A DNA stretch of 60,393 nt. Origin: GCA-1730015 sp964583825 (lineage in GTDB: Bacteria > Pseudomonadota > Gammaproteobacteria > Granulosicoccales > Granulosicoccaceae). The stretch's first letter is position 1. The number at the start of each line of letters is the position of its first letter. This document shows, one piece after another, positions 24,633-34,200 of the stretch. A program made the translations under genes and the position numbers. The notes under the pieces are model-generated. The model saw only the letters and a program-made list of their open reading frames with translations. It was not told the origin of the DNA and ran no database searches. The stretch lies in the NCBI GenBank assembly GCA_964583825.1, contig CAZOXM010000019.1, forward strand, positions 1 through 60,393, read 5' to 3'.

Positions 24633-25613
24633 TCAGGATGGTGGATTAAAAGGTTTGCCGAGGGAGCCGGGTGCACTTTGCCGGATCATTCGCGGATTGC
24701 GCGAGATTATCACCAGCACCAGTATGGTGAACAGATAGGGCGCCATGGTGAGTGCAGTTTTCCACTCGAGTTGCCAGCTCGGAAACAGATTGTCAAAACG
24801 AAGTTCGGATGCCCAAAGCAGTCCGAAGATATATGCGCCGCACAACACACGCAGAGGCTTCCATGTGCCGAACAGTATGAGCGCCAGTGCGAGCCACCCC
24901 TTGCCGACCGTGACGCCTTCTTTCCAGTCGACGTGCACCAGCACAATGAAAGCGCCGGCCAGTCCTGCCATCGCTCCGCCAAACAGTATGCAGTAAAAAC
25001 GTATTTTCGGCACGTTGTAGCCGAGCGCATAGGCACTGTCGTGATTCTCGCCGACGGCGCGTATGACCAGTCCGGCGCGGCTGCGTTGCAATACATACCA
25101 AATGGCTGGTACAGCGAAGAGCGAAAGCCAGACCAGCACGTCCTGTCCAAACACAGCGGGGTGGTCGGCCACCTGTACAGAGGTGTAGTTGATGCCGAAA
25201 AAATTGCTGCCGATCGAGTTGCTCAGGCCTGCTCCGAGAATACTCAGGCCGAGACCGACGGCGACGTGATTGGCGCGCAGGCCTTGTGTAAGGAAGCCGA
25301 AAACTGCTGCCAGCAGTGCGCCTGCCACTGCGGCGGCGCACAGCGCAAGTAAATAATCGGCCAGTGTGAAGACGCGTTCTTCCTTCTGGCAGAAGCCGGG
25401 TATCAGTTCTTCGAGGCAGGTGATGGTTTGCAGGTTGTAGGCAGCAATGTAACCGAACAAGGCGCCGATCAGCATCATGCCTTCTACGCCAAGGTTCAGC
25501 ACCCCGGATTTTTCGACGACCAACTCGCCGAGTGCTGCCAGTAACAGTGGGGTTGCCAGCAGAATGGCCGCACCCAACAGCTTTAATAGAAACTCAATGG
25601 TTTCAGGCGTCAT
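24633..25613 (-). CDS. BMP-type ABC transporter permease (second subunit)
   Basis: A 326-residue inner-membrane permease with about eight hydrophobic segments, of the BPD_transp_2 fold used by BMP nucleoside importers. Recognisable parts are LNLGVEGMMLIGALFGY near the N-terminus and AVGENHDSAYALGYNVPKIRF, the cytoplasmic coupling loop that engages the ATPase, followed by GGAMAGLAGAFIVLVH. The start ATG at 25613 overlaps the stop codon of the first permease by 4 bp (ATGA), showing translational coupling. A longer reading from 25655 is unlikely. It works as a heterodimer with the upstream permease. Confidence 0.92.
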   Translation of the reverse strand: MTPETIEFLLKLLGAAILLATPLLLAALGELVVEKSGVLNLGVEGMMLIGALFGYIAAYNLQTITCLEELIPGFCQKEERVFTLADYLLALCAAAVAGALLAAVFGFLTQGLRANHVAVGLGLSILGAGLSNSIGSNFFGINYTSVQVADHPAVFGQDVLVWLSLFAVPAIWYVLQRSRAGLVIRAVGENHDSAYALGYNVPKIRFYCILFGGAMAGLAGAFIVLVHVDWKEGVTVGKGWLALALILFGTWKPLRVLCGAYIFGLLWASELRFDNLFPSWQLEWKTALTMAPYLFTILVLVIISRNPRMIRQSAPGSLGKPFNPPS

Positions 25614-26713
25614 CCCGCCACCTTCTGCTTTGTTGTTGTAGCCGAGCGTTGCCATACGACCCGGTATTGATCGAGCATGGCGGTACTTAAAAATGCGAAC
25701 AGTGCAGTCACTTCGATAAGCTCTGCCACTGAGTCGTCCACACCGAGGGATGCCTGCACAAATGAGGCACCCACGTTCACGTAGGAGATGAGAAACGCCG
25801 CGAGCAGAATGCCCACCGGGTGCAGGCGACCGAGAAACGCGATGACGATGGCGGCGAAGCCGAAATTCTCAAGATAGTTTTCCGCCTGTATCAGCTTGCC
25901 AGTCTCCGCCGTGAGGTAGACGGCACCAGCGAGTCCGGCCATCGCGCCGGATACTAGAAAGGAAATCCAAACCGTATTTTTCGATGAAAAGCCCGCAAAG
26001 CGCTCGGCTCTGGGGGTGTATTGCGCGACTCGCAATCGATAACCGAGCAGGGTAAACAGCAACACTGCTCCCAGTACGGCAAATGCCGCAAAAAGTACAA
26101 TCAAGCCGGTATGGAATTCAGTGCCTGCAATCAGTGTTGAGGGCCTCACGGAGTCTGGCATGGGAAACGTCTCTGCCTGGCCGGCTTTCGGATCACCCTT
26201 CCACGGGCCAATACACAGGTAGGTCAACAGGTGGCTTGCAACGTAGACCAGCATGAGCGATGTCAGTAACTCATTGGTGTTGCTGGTCACGCGCAGCGCG
26301 GCGGGTATCAGCGCCCACAGACAGCCACCGATGACGCCGGCAATCAGAATAAAGATTAATGCCCAGGCCGTTGTCGGGCTGCCCATGAGTAAATAGCCCA
26401 GATACGCACCGACGGAGCCCATCGCAAACTGGCCTTCGGCGCCGATATTCCACACATTGGCTTTGAAGCCGACGGCCAGGCCGATTGCAATTGTGGCCAG
26501 ATAGGCGGTTTGCTGAAGTACCAGCCCGAACTGCACTTCCATGCGTCGACCCTGCCACGGAAAGGTGAGCAGCTGCCACAAGGCCTTGCCGGGTTGGTCG
26601 CTCATGGCCAGCATTACCAGCACCGATACCAGTGCGGTAAATGCGAGTGCGATAACGATGGAGCGCAGGCTGGTCCATACGGTGCTGTCGGTGCGTGGTT
26701 CCAGTGCAAGCAT
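25610..26713 (-). CDS. BMP-type ABC transporter permease (first subunit)
   Basis: A 367-residue inner-membrane permease of the same fold. A first TM segment at about residues 18-38 is followed by GLVLQQTAYLATIAIGLAVGFKANVWNIGAEGQFAMG, the signature near the second to third helices, and PRAERFAGFSSKNTVWISFL, the ATPase-coupling loop. Start at 26713 shares one nucleotide with the stop of the ATPase gene (TGATG), and its own stop overlaps the second permease by 4 bp. The operon order and overlaps imply stoichiometric synthesis of the complex. Confidence 0.92.
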   Translation of the reverse strand: MLALEPRTDSTVWTSLRSIVIALAFTALVSVLVMLAMSDQPGKALWQLLTFPWQGRRMEVQFGLVLQQTAYLATIAIGLAVGFKANVWNIGAEGQFAMGSVGAYLGYLLMGSPTTAWALIFILIAGVIGGCLWALIPAALRVTSNTNELLTSLMLVYVASHLLTYLCIGPWKGDPKAGQAETFPMPDSVRPSTLIAGTEFHTGLIVLFAAFAVLGAVLLFTLLGYRLRVAQYTPRAERFAGFSSKNTVWISFLVSGAMAGLAGAVYLTAETGKLIQAENYLENFGFAAIVIAFLGRLHPVGILLAAFLISYVNVGASFVQASLGVDDSVAELIEVTALFAFLSTAMLDQYRVVWQRSATTTKQKVAG

Positions 26714-28242
26714 CAGGCGACCTGCTCTGCGCTGCCGGTCATTGCATGTCCCGTCATAGCAAGTCCAAGGGTTTCTACGGTCCATTCGTGAATGGCGCGC
26801 GCGTCTCCAAGTTCACCCCGGTGCAGGACGGCGAGGCGATCGGAAATTTCAAGCAGTTCGTCGAGGTCCTGACTGATCACCAGTATCGCGGACCCGCTGG
26901 CGGCGAGCTCCATCAGCGCTTCGCGAATTTTCACAGCGGATAACGCATCGACCCCCCAGGTGGGCTGGTTCACAATCAGGATGTGCGGGTTCTTGGTGAT
27001 TTCGCGGCCGACAACAAACTTTTGCAGGTTGCCCCCCGACAGGTTTTTTGCCGAGCGGCGGATGCCGCCGTGACGCACATCGAAGCGATCCACTATGCAC
27101 TGCGTTTCGTTGGTGAGGTAGGTTTTGTTCACCATACCGTGGTGGGTCGCATCGCTGTTGGCCAGGTTGGTCAGCAGTGTATTGTCCAGCAGGTTCATGT
27201 GTGGCACGGCGGCATGTCCGAGTCGTTCTTCGGGTATAAACATCGCGTGCTGTGCGCGGCGTTGATTCGGCCCCAGTTGTGCGACCGGCACGTCGTCAAT
27301 GCGAATACAGTCTGCCGGTGAACACAGGGTTTCTCCGCTGAGGGCTGCGAACAGTTGCTCCTGTCCGTTGCCCGCCACACCTGCCACGCCAAACACTTCA
27401 CCGCTGTGCAGCTCAAGCGCCGGTATTGAAAGTGACTGGTCGTCTGTTTTTAGATTCAGGTGGTTAACTGACAGGCGCACATCGCCGACACTTCGGTGCT
27501 GACTGACGGCGTTAATGTTGCGACTGCCAAGCATGAGTTCCGCGATCGACTCGGCGCTGGTGCTGGCCGGGTCGCAGGTGCCCACGACCTCGCCACCGCG
27601 CAGCACGGTCGCCGCATCGCACAGGGCGCTGACCTCTTTGAGCTTGTGGCTGATAAACACAATGCCGTGTCCCTCCGATGCCAGTCTGCGCACGGTGACA
27701 AACAACTGATCAGCTTCTTGCGGTGTCAACACCGAGGTGGGTTCATCGAGAATCAGCAGTTGGGGGTTGAGCAGCAGCGCGCGCAGAATTTCGATGCGCT
27801 GTCGCTCTCCGGCAGAAAGTTCAAACACCGGACGCTTCGGATCGACCTCAAGACCAAACCGGGTGGCAATCGTCTGTATCTGTTTGTCGAGGGCCGCGCC
27901 CTGTGTGGCACCATCGATACTGAAAGCAATGTTTTCAGCGACTGAAAGCCCTTCAAAGAGCGCAAAGTGCTGATGCACCATGCCGATCCCCATGGCGCGG
28001 GCGGTTTTGGGGTTCGTGATAATCACTGCTTGTCCCCGCCAGTAAATATCACCACTGTCCGGTTGTTGCAGGCCGCTGATAATTTTCATCAGGGTTGATT
28101 TGCCGGCACCGTTTTCGCCGAGCAGGGCGTGAATCTGCCGCGGCATGACGCAAAAGTCGATGTTTTGATTAGCTTTCACAGTGCCAAACGACTTGCTGAT
28201 GCCACGGGTCTCCAGCAGCGGAGTGTCTGTAGTGGTGGTCAT
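26713..28242 (-). CDS. ABC transporter ATP-binding protein, double-domain (BMP/nucleoside type)
   Basis: A 509-residue ATPase with two nucleotide-binding domains. Domain 1 has Walker A GENGAGKSTLMK, Q-loop VHQHFALFEGLSVAEN, signature LSAGERQRIEILRAL, Walker B LLILDEPTSVLTP and the H-loop FISHK. Domain 2 is degenerate: GVAGNGQEQLFAALSG replaces Walker A, while LSGGNLQKFVVGREI is retained and ILIVNQPTWGVD replaces Walker B. This asymmetry is typical of sugar/nucleoside importer ATPases such as NupA or RbsA. The ATG at 28242 starts MTTTTDTPLLETRGISKSFG; the frame extends further but that part is not homologous. It is the first gene of the four-gene operon. Confidence 0.94.
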   Translation of the reverse strand: MTTTTDTPLLETRGISKSFGTVKANQNIDFCVMPRQIHALLGENGAGKSTLMKIISGLQQPDSGDIYWRGQAVIITNPKTARAMGIGMVHQHFALFEGLSVAENIAFSIDGATQGAALDKQIQTIATRFGLEVDPKRPVFELSAGERQRIEILRALLLNPQLLILDEPTSVLTPQEADQLFVTVRRLASEGHGIVFISHKLKEVSALCDAATVLRGGEVVGTCDPASTSAESIAELMLGSRNINAVSQHRSVGDVRLSVNHLNLKTDDQSLSIPALELHSGEVFGVAGVAGNGQEQLFAALSGETLCSPADCIRIDDVPVAQLGPNQRRAQHAMFIPEERLGHAAVPHMNLLDNTLLTNLANSDATHHGMVNKTYLTNETQCIVDRFDVRHGGIRRSAKNLSGGNLQKFVVGREITKNPHILIVNQPTWGVDALSAVKIREALMELAASGSAILVISQDLDELLEISDRLAVLHRGELGDARAIHEWTVETLGLAMTGHAMTGSAEQVA

Positions 28243-28616
28243 GGGCAGGCCTGCGATGACAGCGACGCAGCAGAGCGAATAGTGCGAGTGGATGGAATCG
28301 GAGCGTCCTCTATACTGACAGGTGCCAATTATACGGAACCAGAACGCCGCGGCCCAGTCGTTGACGACACGCCAGTGCAATATCCGACAGAGTATTGCCA
28401 CCTGTCAGCGGTTCCGTGAGCGCCAGCCGACACGGAAGGTTTCGACGCCAGCCACCGATGGCGGAGAATATCAGGCTATACTCCGCCTTTTGTTTTCGCA
28501 GCCCTGCACGCTAGCGGGACTGTGGCGCAACACTGCTGCGCATCTGGCACTTGTGAACCAGCGCCTCTGCCAACACCATATTCGATTATCGCAACACACA
28601 CTGGAAGAATCCGTCG
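28243..28616. promoter_or_regulatory. Divergent promoter region between the BMP operon and xsc, with a 10-bp inverted repeat
   Basis: No gene is supportable in these 374 bp. CTGACAGGTG at 28315-28324 recurs in inverted orientation as CACCTGTCAG at 28399-28408, with 74 bp between. Each copy has an ACGGAACC element close by (in the same strand sense, 28333-28340 next to the first copy; as GGTTCCGT at 28410-28417 next to the second). Paired sites of this kind between divergent operons could bind one regulator controlling both. No regulator gene is adjacent. This is inference from repeat structure only. Confidence 0.4.
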
Positions 28617-30395
28617 ATGAAAATGACCACAGAAGAGGCCTTTGTCAAAGTACTGCAACGGCATGGTATAGAACACGCGTTCGGTATTATTGGCTCAGCG
28701 TTTATGCCCATTTCGGATCTATTTCCGAAGGCCGGTATTATGTTCTGGGACGTTGCTCATGAAACCAATGGCGGTTTGATCTGCGATGGCTATACCCGCT
28801 CAACCGGCAAGATGGGTATGGCGATCGCCCAGAACGGACCCGGCGTCACCGGGTTTGTCACGGCGATTAAAACCGCTTACTGGAACCACACACCGATGTT
28901 GCTGGTCACGCCGCAGGCAGCCAACAAGACCATCGGGCAGGGCGGTTTCCAGGAAGTTGAACAAATGGGTATGTTCAAGGAAATGGTCTGCTATCAGGAA
29001 GAGGTACGGGACCCGTCGAGAATTGCTGAAGTGTTGAACCGTGTCATCGTGCAGGCCTGGCGCGGTTGCGCACCTGCACAGATTAACGTGCCGCGTGACT
29101 TCTGGACGCAGGTGATTGACATTGAACTGCCGCAAGTGGTTGAACTCGAAAAGCCGGCCGGTGGCAGAAACGCTATTGCTGAAGCAGCGGCCCTGCTGTC
29201 TGATGCAAAGTTCCCGGTCATATTGTCCGGTGCCGGTGTCGTAATCGGTGATGCGATTGCCGATACTGCCGCCCTGGCGGACCGACTGACCGCCCCCGTC
29301 TGTTGCGGTTACCAGCACAATGACAGCTTCCCCGGCTCGCATCCGATGGCAGTCGGTCCACTCGGTTACAACGGCAGCAAGGCGGCGATGGAGCTGATTT
29401 CAAAGGCCGATGTGGTGCTCGCACTCGGCACACGCCTGAATCCGTTTTCAACGCTGCCTGGCTATGGCATCGACTACTGGCCGAAAGATGCAAAGATTAT
29501 TCAGGTGGATATCAACCCGGATCGCATCGGGCTGACCAAGAAAGTGACCGTTGGTATCTGTGGCGATGCAAAGTTCGTTGCGCAATCACTGCTTGAGCAA
29601 CTTTCCGCGTCGGCAGGGGATGCGGACCGTGCTGATCGTCAGGAGCTGATTCGTACATCCAAGTCCGGCTGGCTGCAGGCGCTCTCCAGTATGGATCACG
29701 AAGACGACGACCCCGGTACCAGCTGGAACGCGGATAGCCGTGAACGTGACCCCGATCGCATGTCCCCTCGCATGGCCTGGCGTGCTATTCAAATGGGTCT
29801 GCCTGAAGAGGCAATCATATCCAGCGACATCGGTAACAACTGCGCCATCGGCAATGCTTACCCGACGTTTGAAAAAGGTCGCAAGTACCTGGCACCCGGT
29901 TTATTTGGCCCTTGTGGCTACGGCTTTCCGGCGATCATTGGTGCGAAGATCGGCTGCCCCGACGTACCGGTGGTTGGCTTTGCCGGTGATGGTGCGTTCG
30001 GTATTTCCATGAGCGAAATGTCTTCCATTGGTCGCGAGGAATGGCCGGCGATCACCATGGTGATTTTCCGTAACTTCCAGTGGGGTGCTGAGAAACGCAA
30101 CACCACACTGTGGTACGACAACAACTTCGTCGGCACGGAACTCGACCCGGGTTTGAGCTATGCCAAAGTTGCTGACGGTTGCGGTTTGAAGGGGATCACG
30201 GTTCGTACCATGGACGAATTGACTGACGAGCTAAGTAAGGCATGTAAGGCGCAGGCTGACGGCGTGACCACGTTTATCGAGGTGATCCTGAATCAGGAAC
30301 TCGGCGAGCCTTTCCGCCGTGATGCGATGAAGGCACCGGTCGCGGTCGCCGGTATTGACCCGGCAGACATGCAACCGCAGCAGGGTGCTTTGTAG
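28617..30395 (+). CDS. xsc: Sulfoacetaldehyde acetyltransferase
   Basis: A 592-residue thiamine-diphosphate enzyme that converts sulfoacetaldehyde and phosphate to acetyl phosphate and sulfite, the desulfonating step of taurine, isethionate and sulfoacetate degradation. The N-terminal block EHAFGIIGSAFMPISDLFPKAGI and the active-site-side DVAHETNGGLICDGYTR are characteristic of Xsc among acetolactate-synthase-like enzymes. The ThDP motif is GDGAFGISMSEMSSIGREEWPAITMV followed by a conserved Asn. The usual partner phosphotransacetylase (pta) and taurine deamination genes are not next to it. It diverges from the BMP importer operon. A terminator follows, so it is transcribed alone. Confidence 0.93.
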   Translation: MKMTTEEAFVKVLQRHGIEHAFGIIGSAFMPISDLFPKAGIMFWDVAHETNGGLICDGYTRSTGKMGMAIAQNGPGVTGFVTAIKTAYWNHTPMLLVTPQAANKTIGQGGFQEVEQMGMFKEMVCYQEEVRDPSRIAEVLNRVIVQAWRGCAPAQINVPRDFWTQVIDIELPQVVELEKPAGGRNAIAEAAALLSDAKFPVILSGAGVVIGDAIADTAALADRLTAPVCCGYQHNDSFPGSHPMAVGPLGYNGSKAAMELISKADVVLALGTRLNPFSTLPGYGIDYWPKDAKIIQVDINPDRIGLTKKVTVGICGDAKFVAQSLLEQLSASAGDADRADRQELIRTSKSGWLQALSSMDHEDDDPGTSWNADSRERDPDRMSPRMAWRAIQMGLPEEAIISSDIGNNCAIGNAYPTFEKGRKYLAPGLFGPCGYGFPAIIGAKIGCPDVPVVGFAGDGAFGISMSEMSSIGREEWPAITMVIFRNFQWGAEKRNTTLWYDNNFVGTELDPGLSYAKVADGCGLKGITVRTMDELTDELSKACKAQADGVTTFIEVILNQELGEPFRRDAMKAPVAVAGIDPADMQPQQGAL

Positions 30396-30425
30396 TACAG
30401 GCACTTAAAAAAACAGGTTGTCACC

Positions 30426-30455
30426 AAAGCCCTGCCATGTTGCAGGGCTTTTTTT
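30426..30455 (+). terminator. Rho-independent terminator after xsc
   Basis: AAAGCCCTGC-CATGTT-GCAGGGCTTT is a 10-bp stem followed by more T's, starting 31 bp after the xsc stop codon. Confidence 0.94.
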
Positions 30456-30552
30456 ACCCATTTTTTGCCGTGTGAGTCAGTACCTTCTCATCACATAAGC
30501 CCGGAACTTTCCCTTGTAGGTAAACTCTTAAGATTTATCTCCAGTCGTAAAG

Positions 30553-30999
30553 TTGAATCACTTGAATCGCACTGCCAGGGTCTTCTTTCTGCTCGCCGCC
30601 ATCGGTGCGGCATTTTTGTCTCGACCTTTGCTGGCTGTTGAGCAGGGCGTTGAAGAATTTGGCAACCAGATCAATGGCATCCGCCATCTCACAGCGACTG
30701 AAGCCAGCAAGGTATTAAAGCAGTTTCCCGCCGTCAGGGTGCTCGATGTACGTACCGGATTCGAATTCAACCGCGGGCATATTGAAGGCGCAGTTCATAT
30801 CAACTACTACTCTTTTGAGTTTCGCCAAAAGCTGCAGCAGCTCGATAAAGAGACCACCTGGCTTGTGCACTGTCGCAGCGGAGTGCGCAGTGGAAAAAGT
30901 CTGCCGATTTTGCAGGAGCTCGGCTTCCAATCCCTGTTGCATCTTGATGGCGGCACCCTGGCCTGGCACCGGGCGGGGTTACCTCTGCACACGGACTAA
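30553..30999 (+). CDS. Exported single-domain rhodanese-like protein
   Basis: A 148-residue protein with a signal peptide (RVFFLLAAIGAAFLSRPLLA, cleavage near residue 28) and one rhodanese domain. VRVLDVRTGFEFNRGHIEGAVHINYYSF is the first conserved half. The catalytic cysteine lies in the loop HCRSGVRS, which matches the CRxGxR pattern of active sulfurtransferases. Export suggests a periplasmic sulfur-relay or thiol-handling role. It follows xsc, whose product is sulfite, but a terminator separates them, so the functional link is only a possibility. The start is a TTG at 30553; an earlier start is not seen. Confidence 0.86.
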   Translation: MNHLNRTARVFFLLAAIGAAFLSRPLLAVEQGVEEFGNQINGIRHLTATEASKVLKQFPAVRVLDVRTGFEFNRGHIEGAVHINYYSFEFRQKLQQLDKETTWLVHCRSGVRSGKSLPILQELGFQSLLHLDGGTLAWHRAGLPLHTD

Positions 31000-31236
31000 C
31001 ACGGCAGACTGTCCCTTTGTCTGATTTATCGTTTCAGGTACATCAACGGGACGCGGTCAATCGAGTGGGTCGGTAGTTCTGACTCACCGCACTGTGTGGC
31101 AGTTCACAGTGTGACTGTGGGACACAAAAAGACGTTTCAAATACCTTACAGTTTGTGCCTGAATGTGAGCGAGCCGGCAAACGAAAATCATACCATTGGC
31201 TATATTGGGCGAAGTTACCCCAGAGCAGAGCCCTCC

Positions 31237-34200
31237 ATGTTTTCATCAGTTCGATCTGTATCGTTGTATTTGTTATCCCTTTCACTTTTTGCGTTGCATT
31301 CAGGTGCGGCCAGCGCGCAGTGGACGACTGGAAACAGTGCGAACCATCAGCGTTTTGAATCCACGGCAATTGAACACGAGGGCAAGTTGATTCTGTTCAA
31401 TGGCTTTTCACCGGGGACTACCATTGCAAATTCGGTAGAACAGTATGATCCGGTAACTGATAAGTGGACCGTACTGTCGACCACTGAAGCGGGACTTGGC
31501 AATGCGGTCACCCATGCGGCGAGTGTGAAAGCGGGTGAGGAAGTATGGCTTATTGGTGGTCGCATCGGTAATCACCCGGGTGAGGTCAGTGATCAGGTGT
31601 GGATCTATGATCTTCAGGATAATACCTGGCGTGAGGGGCCTGAACTGCCACGGCCGTTTGCCGGTGGTGGTGCGGGTCTGGTTGATAACAAAATATATCT
31701 GTTTGGTGGTGTGGACAGCAGAGCGAGATGTGATACGGATTACCACTATGTCTACGATCTAAACCGTGGTGGAGAATGGCAGGACATCACAGCAGTGGCT
31801 GCCATGCCGAAGGCTCGCAACCATTTTTCCACGGTCGTGTTCGGTAAGCACATTTTTGCGATCGGCGGCTGGAACAATCACGGCAAGTGCGGTGATTTGC
31901 CCTTTCATGCAGAAGTGGATCAGGTGCATTACTTTGATACTGAAAGTTTTCAATGGCACCGTGTCTCGAATTTGCCATTTGTTCGGTCACACGCAGAGCC
32001 GGGCACATTTATCTACAACGATCTGATCTACGTCATCGGTGGTAGAGCACGCGGCGATGAGGTGCTGACTTACGACCCGCGGGAGGATGAGTGGCAGGTG
32101 CAGGACGCCCTGGCGCTGCCCGCGACGATAATGGCACCGGCTGCGAGGATTATTAACGGCACTTTAATCGTGGCCACCGGTGGTGAAAACAGGTTTACCA
32201 ACTCGACCAGCACCACGCGTTTACTGGAATTGCCAACACACATGGTTCAGGTGGCTGATGAGGCAGCGAATGTTGAAGCAAGCGCACCGGTGGTGCCTGA
32301 CCCCGTCACTCGTCAGCGTTGGTCGGATTCGTATGCTGTGGATGGTCAGTGTTATTGCGATACTACTTATGACCACGGTATCGCAGATATTGAGGTTGCG
32401 ACGCCCGCCGGTCCGAAACTCGTGAGAGAAATCTGTGCGGATATTGAACAAAAGCTCGGGGCAGGTCCGGCGTCGGGGCGGCTGTACTACAACACTGTGC
32501 AATGTGGACACGAGCCTTTCAATCTTACCCGTATTAATGATGAGCTGATTTGCCCCGGTATACCTGAGGCAGATGGTCAGTACAGCGGCCCGAGGTGCGA
32601 AGAAACAGGGCCGACCTGGCGCCTTGATTTGCTTTATCAGGGTCTGAACAACGCTGATAGTGAGCTAACCCCGACAGCGCCCGTTGTGTCCGATGCGAGT
32701 ACTGAAGTGTTGTCCACTGGTGGTGATTTGTCTGAGACGCAGCGCCGTGAAGAAGTTGTTATCCGCGTTAACGCCGGAGGGCCCAGGCTTGACGCGGCCG
32801 GCGGAGATTGGATGTCAGATGCAAGTGCTTCCGACTACTACAATACCGGACGCACCTGGTCTCGAAAAAAACCAGTTGACCTCTCTTTGGTGGATGCGGA
32901 TGTACCGCTCCAGTTGTTTCAAAGTGAGCGATTCGATACGAAGAAAGGAGCTGAACTAAGCTGGTCCTTTCCTGTTGTTCCTGGAACCTATCGCGTCAAC
33001 CTCTACTTTGCAGAAATATATCAGGGCGCGCAGTTTGAAAATGCACGGGTCTTTGATGTCACTGTTGAGGGACTGTTGCTGAGTGATGTGGATATCTATC
33101 GTGAGGCAGGCGGACACACTGCAATGGTCAAGTCACTTCAAGTGGAAAGTGACGCTATCCTGAACATTGACTTTCAGCGCCGTATTCAGAACCCTGCGGT
33201 AAAAGGTATTGAAATTATCCGGCTGTACTCTGCGCCTGTTGAGACAGTCGAGGAAACAGAGTCAACACCCATCGAGTCATTACCCGAGGATCAGCAGGTT
33301 TTAGCGCCGGATACCGGCATTGAAGAGACTACAGAGGTGAGTCAAACAGAGGATGCAGCCGAGTATGCTGACACAGATGTCTTGGACTCTATGCCTGAGG
33401 AAGGTACGCCTGAAGTAACGACGCCTGAAGTAACTACTAAGGCACCTGTGGTCACTACAGTGCCGGATGTTCAGGATGACGGTGATACCGGAGCCAACAC
33501 AGCGCAGGGTGAACCGTCTGTTGTATCTAATGTGGTATACCGGGTTAATGCCGGTGGTGATGAAATCGGCGATTCACCAGAGCGCTGGATTTCCAGCTCT
33601 CAATCGAAAGCATTCACCGGAAAAGGAAAAGGAAAAACGTGGTCAACCAAGTCAGCAGTCAGCCGCGACGGGCTCGATACTGTAGTACCGGAGTCGTTGT
33701 TTAAAACCGAGCGCTGGTCCAGGGGTGATATGGCGTGGGAATTTCCGGTAGTACCGGGTAAGTACCTGGTGACGCTTTATCTGGCTGAAAACTGGGCAGG
33801 CGCGATGGGTCCGGGTATGCGTGTTTTTAATATTCAGGTAGAAGATACTCTTGAGAGCAACGTCGATGTTTTTAAAGAAGTGGGTGCGCACAAAGCGCTG
33901 GCCAGGCAGTATGCTGTTCAGGCGGACGATGTCATCAATATCACCCTCGGCAAAGTGAAAGGAAATCCGTCACTCAAAGGGATTGAGATAGTTGATCTTA
34001 ACGCACCGGCCTCTTTAATTACCCCATCGCCGGAATCCACCGCTGACACTGATGTGCCGGAGGCAACAGTCTCTGTCGACAACGAAGGTGCGGATACGGT
34101 CGTTACCACAAACACGCCCGCGCCTGCACCGGTGGAGATTCCTGCGCTGTCAGCAGTACCTGATCTGAAGCTGCCCGCTGGCAGCCTGTTTCAACCGGGG

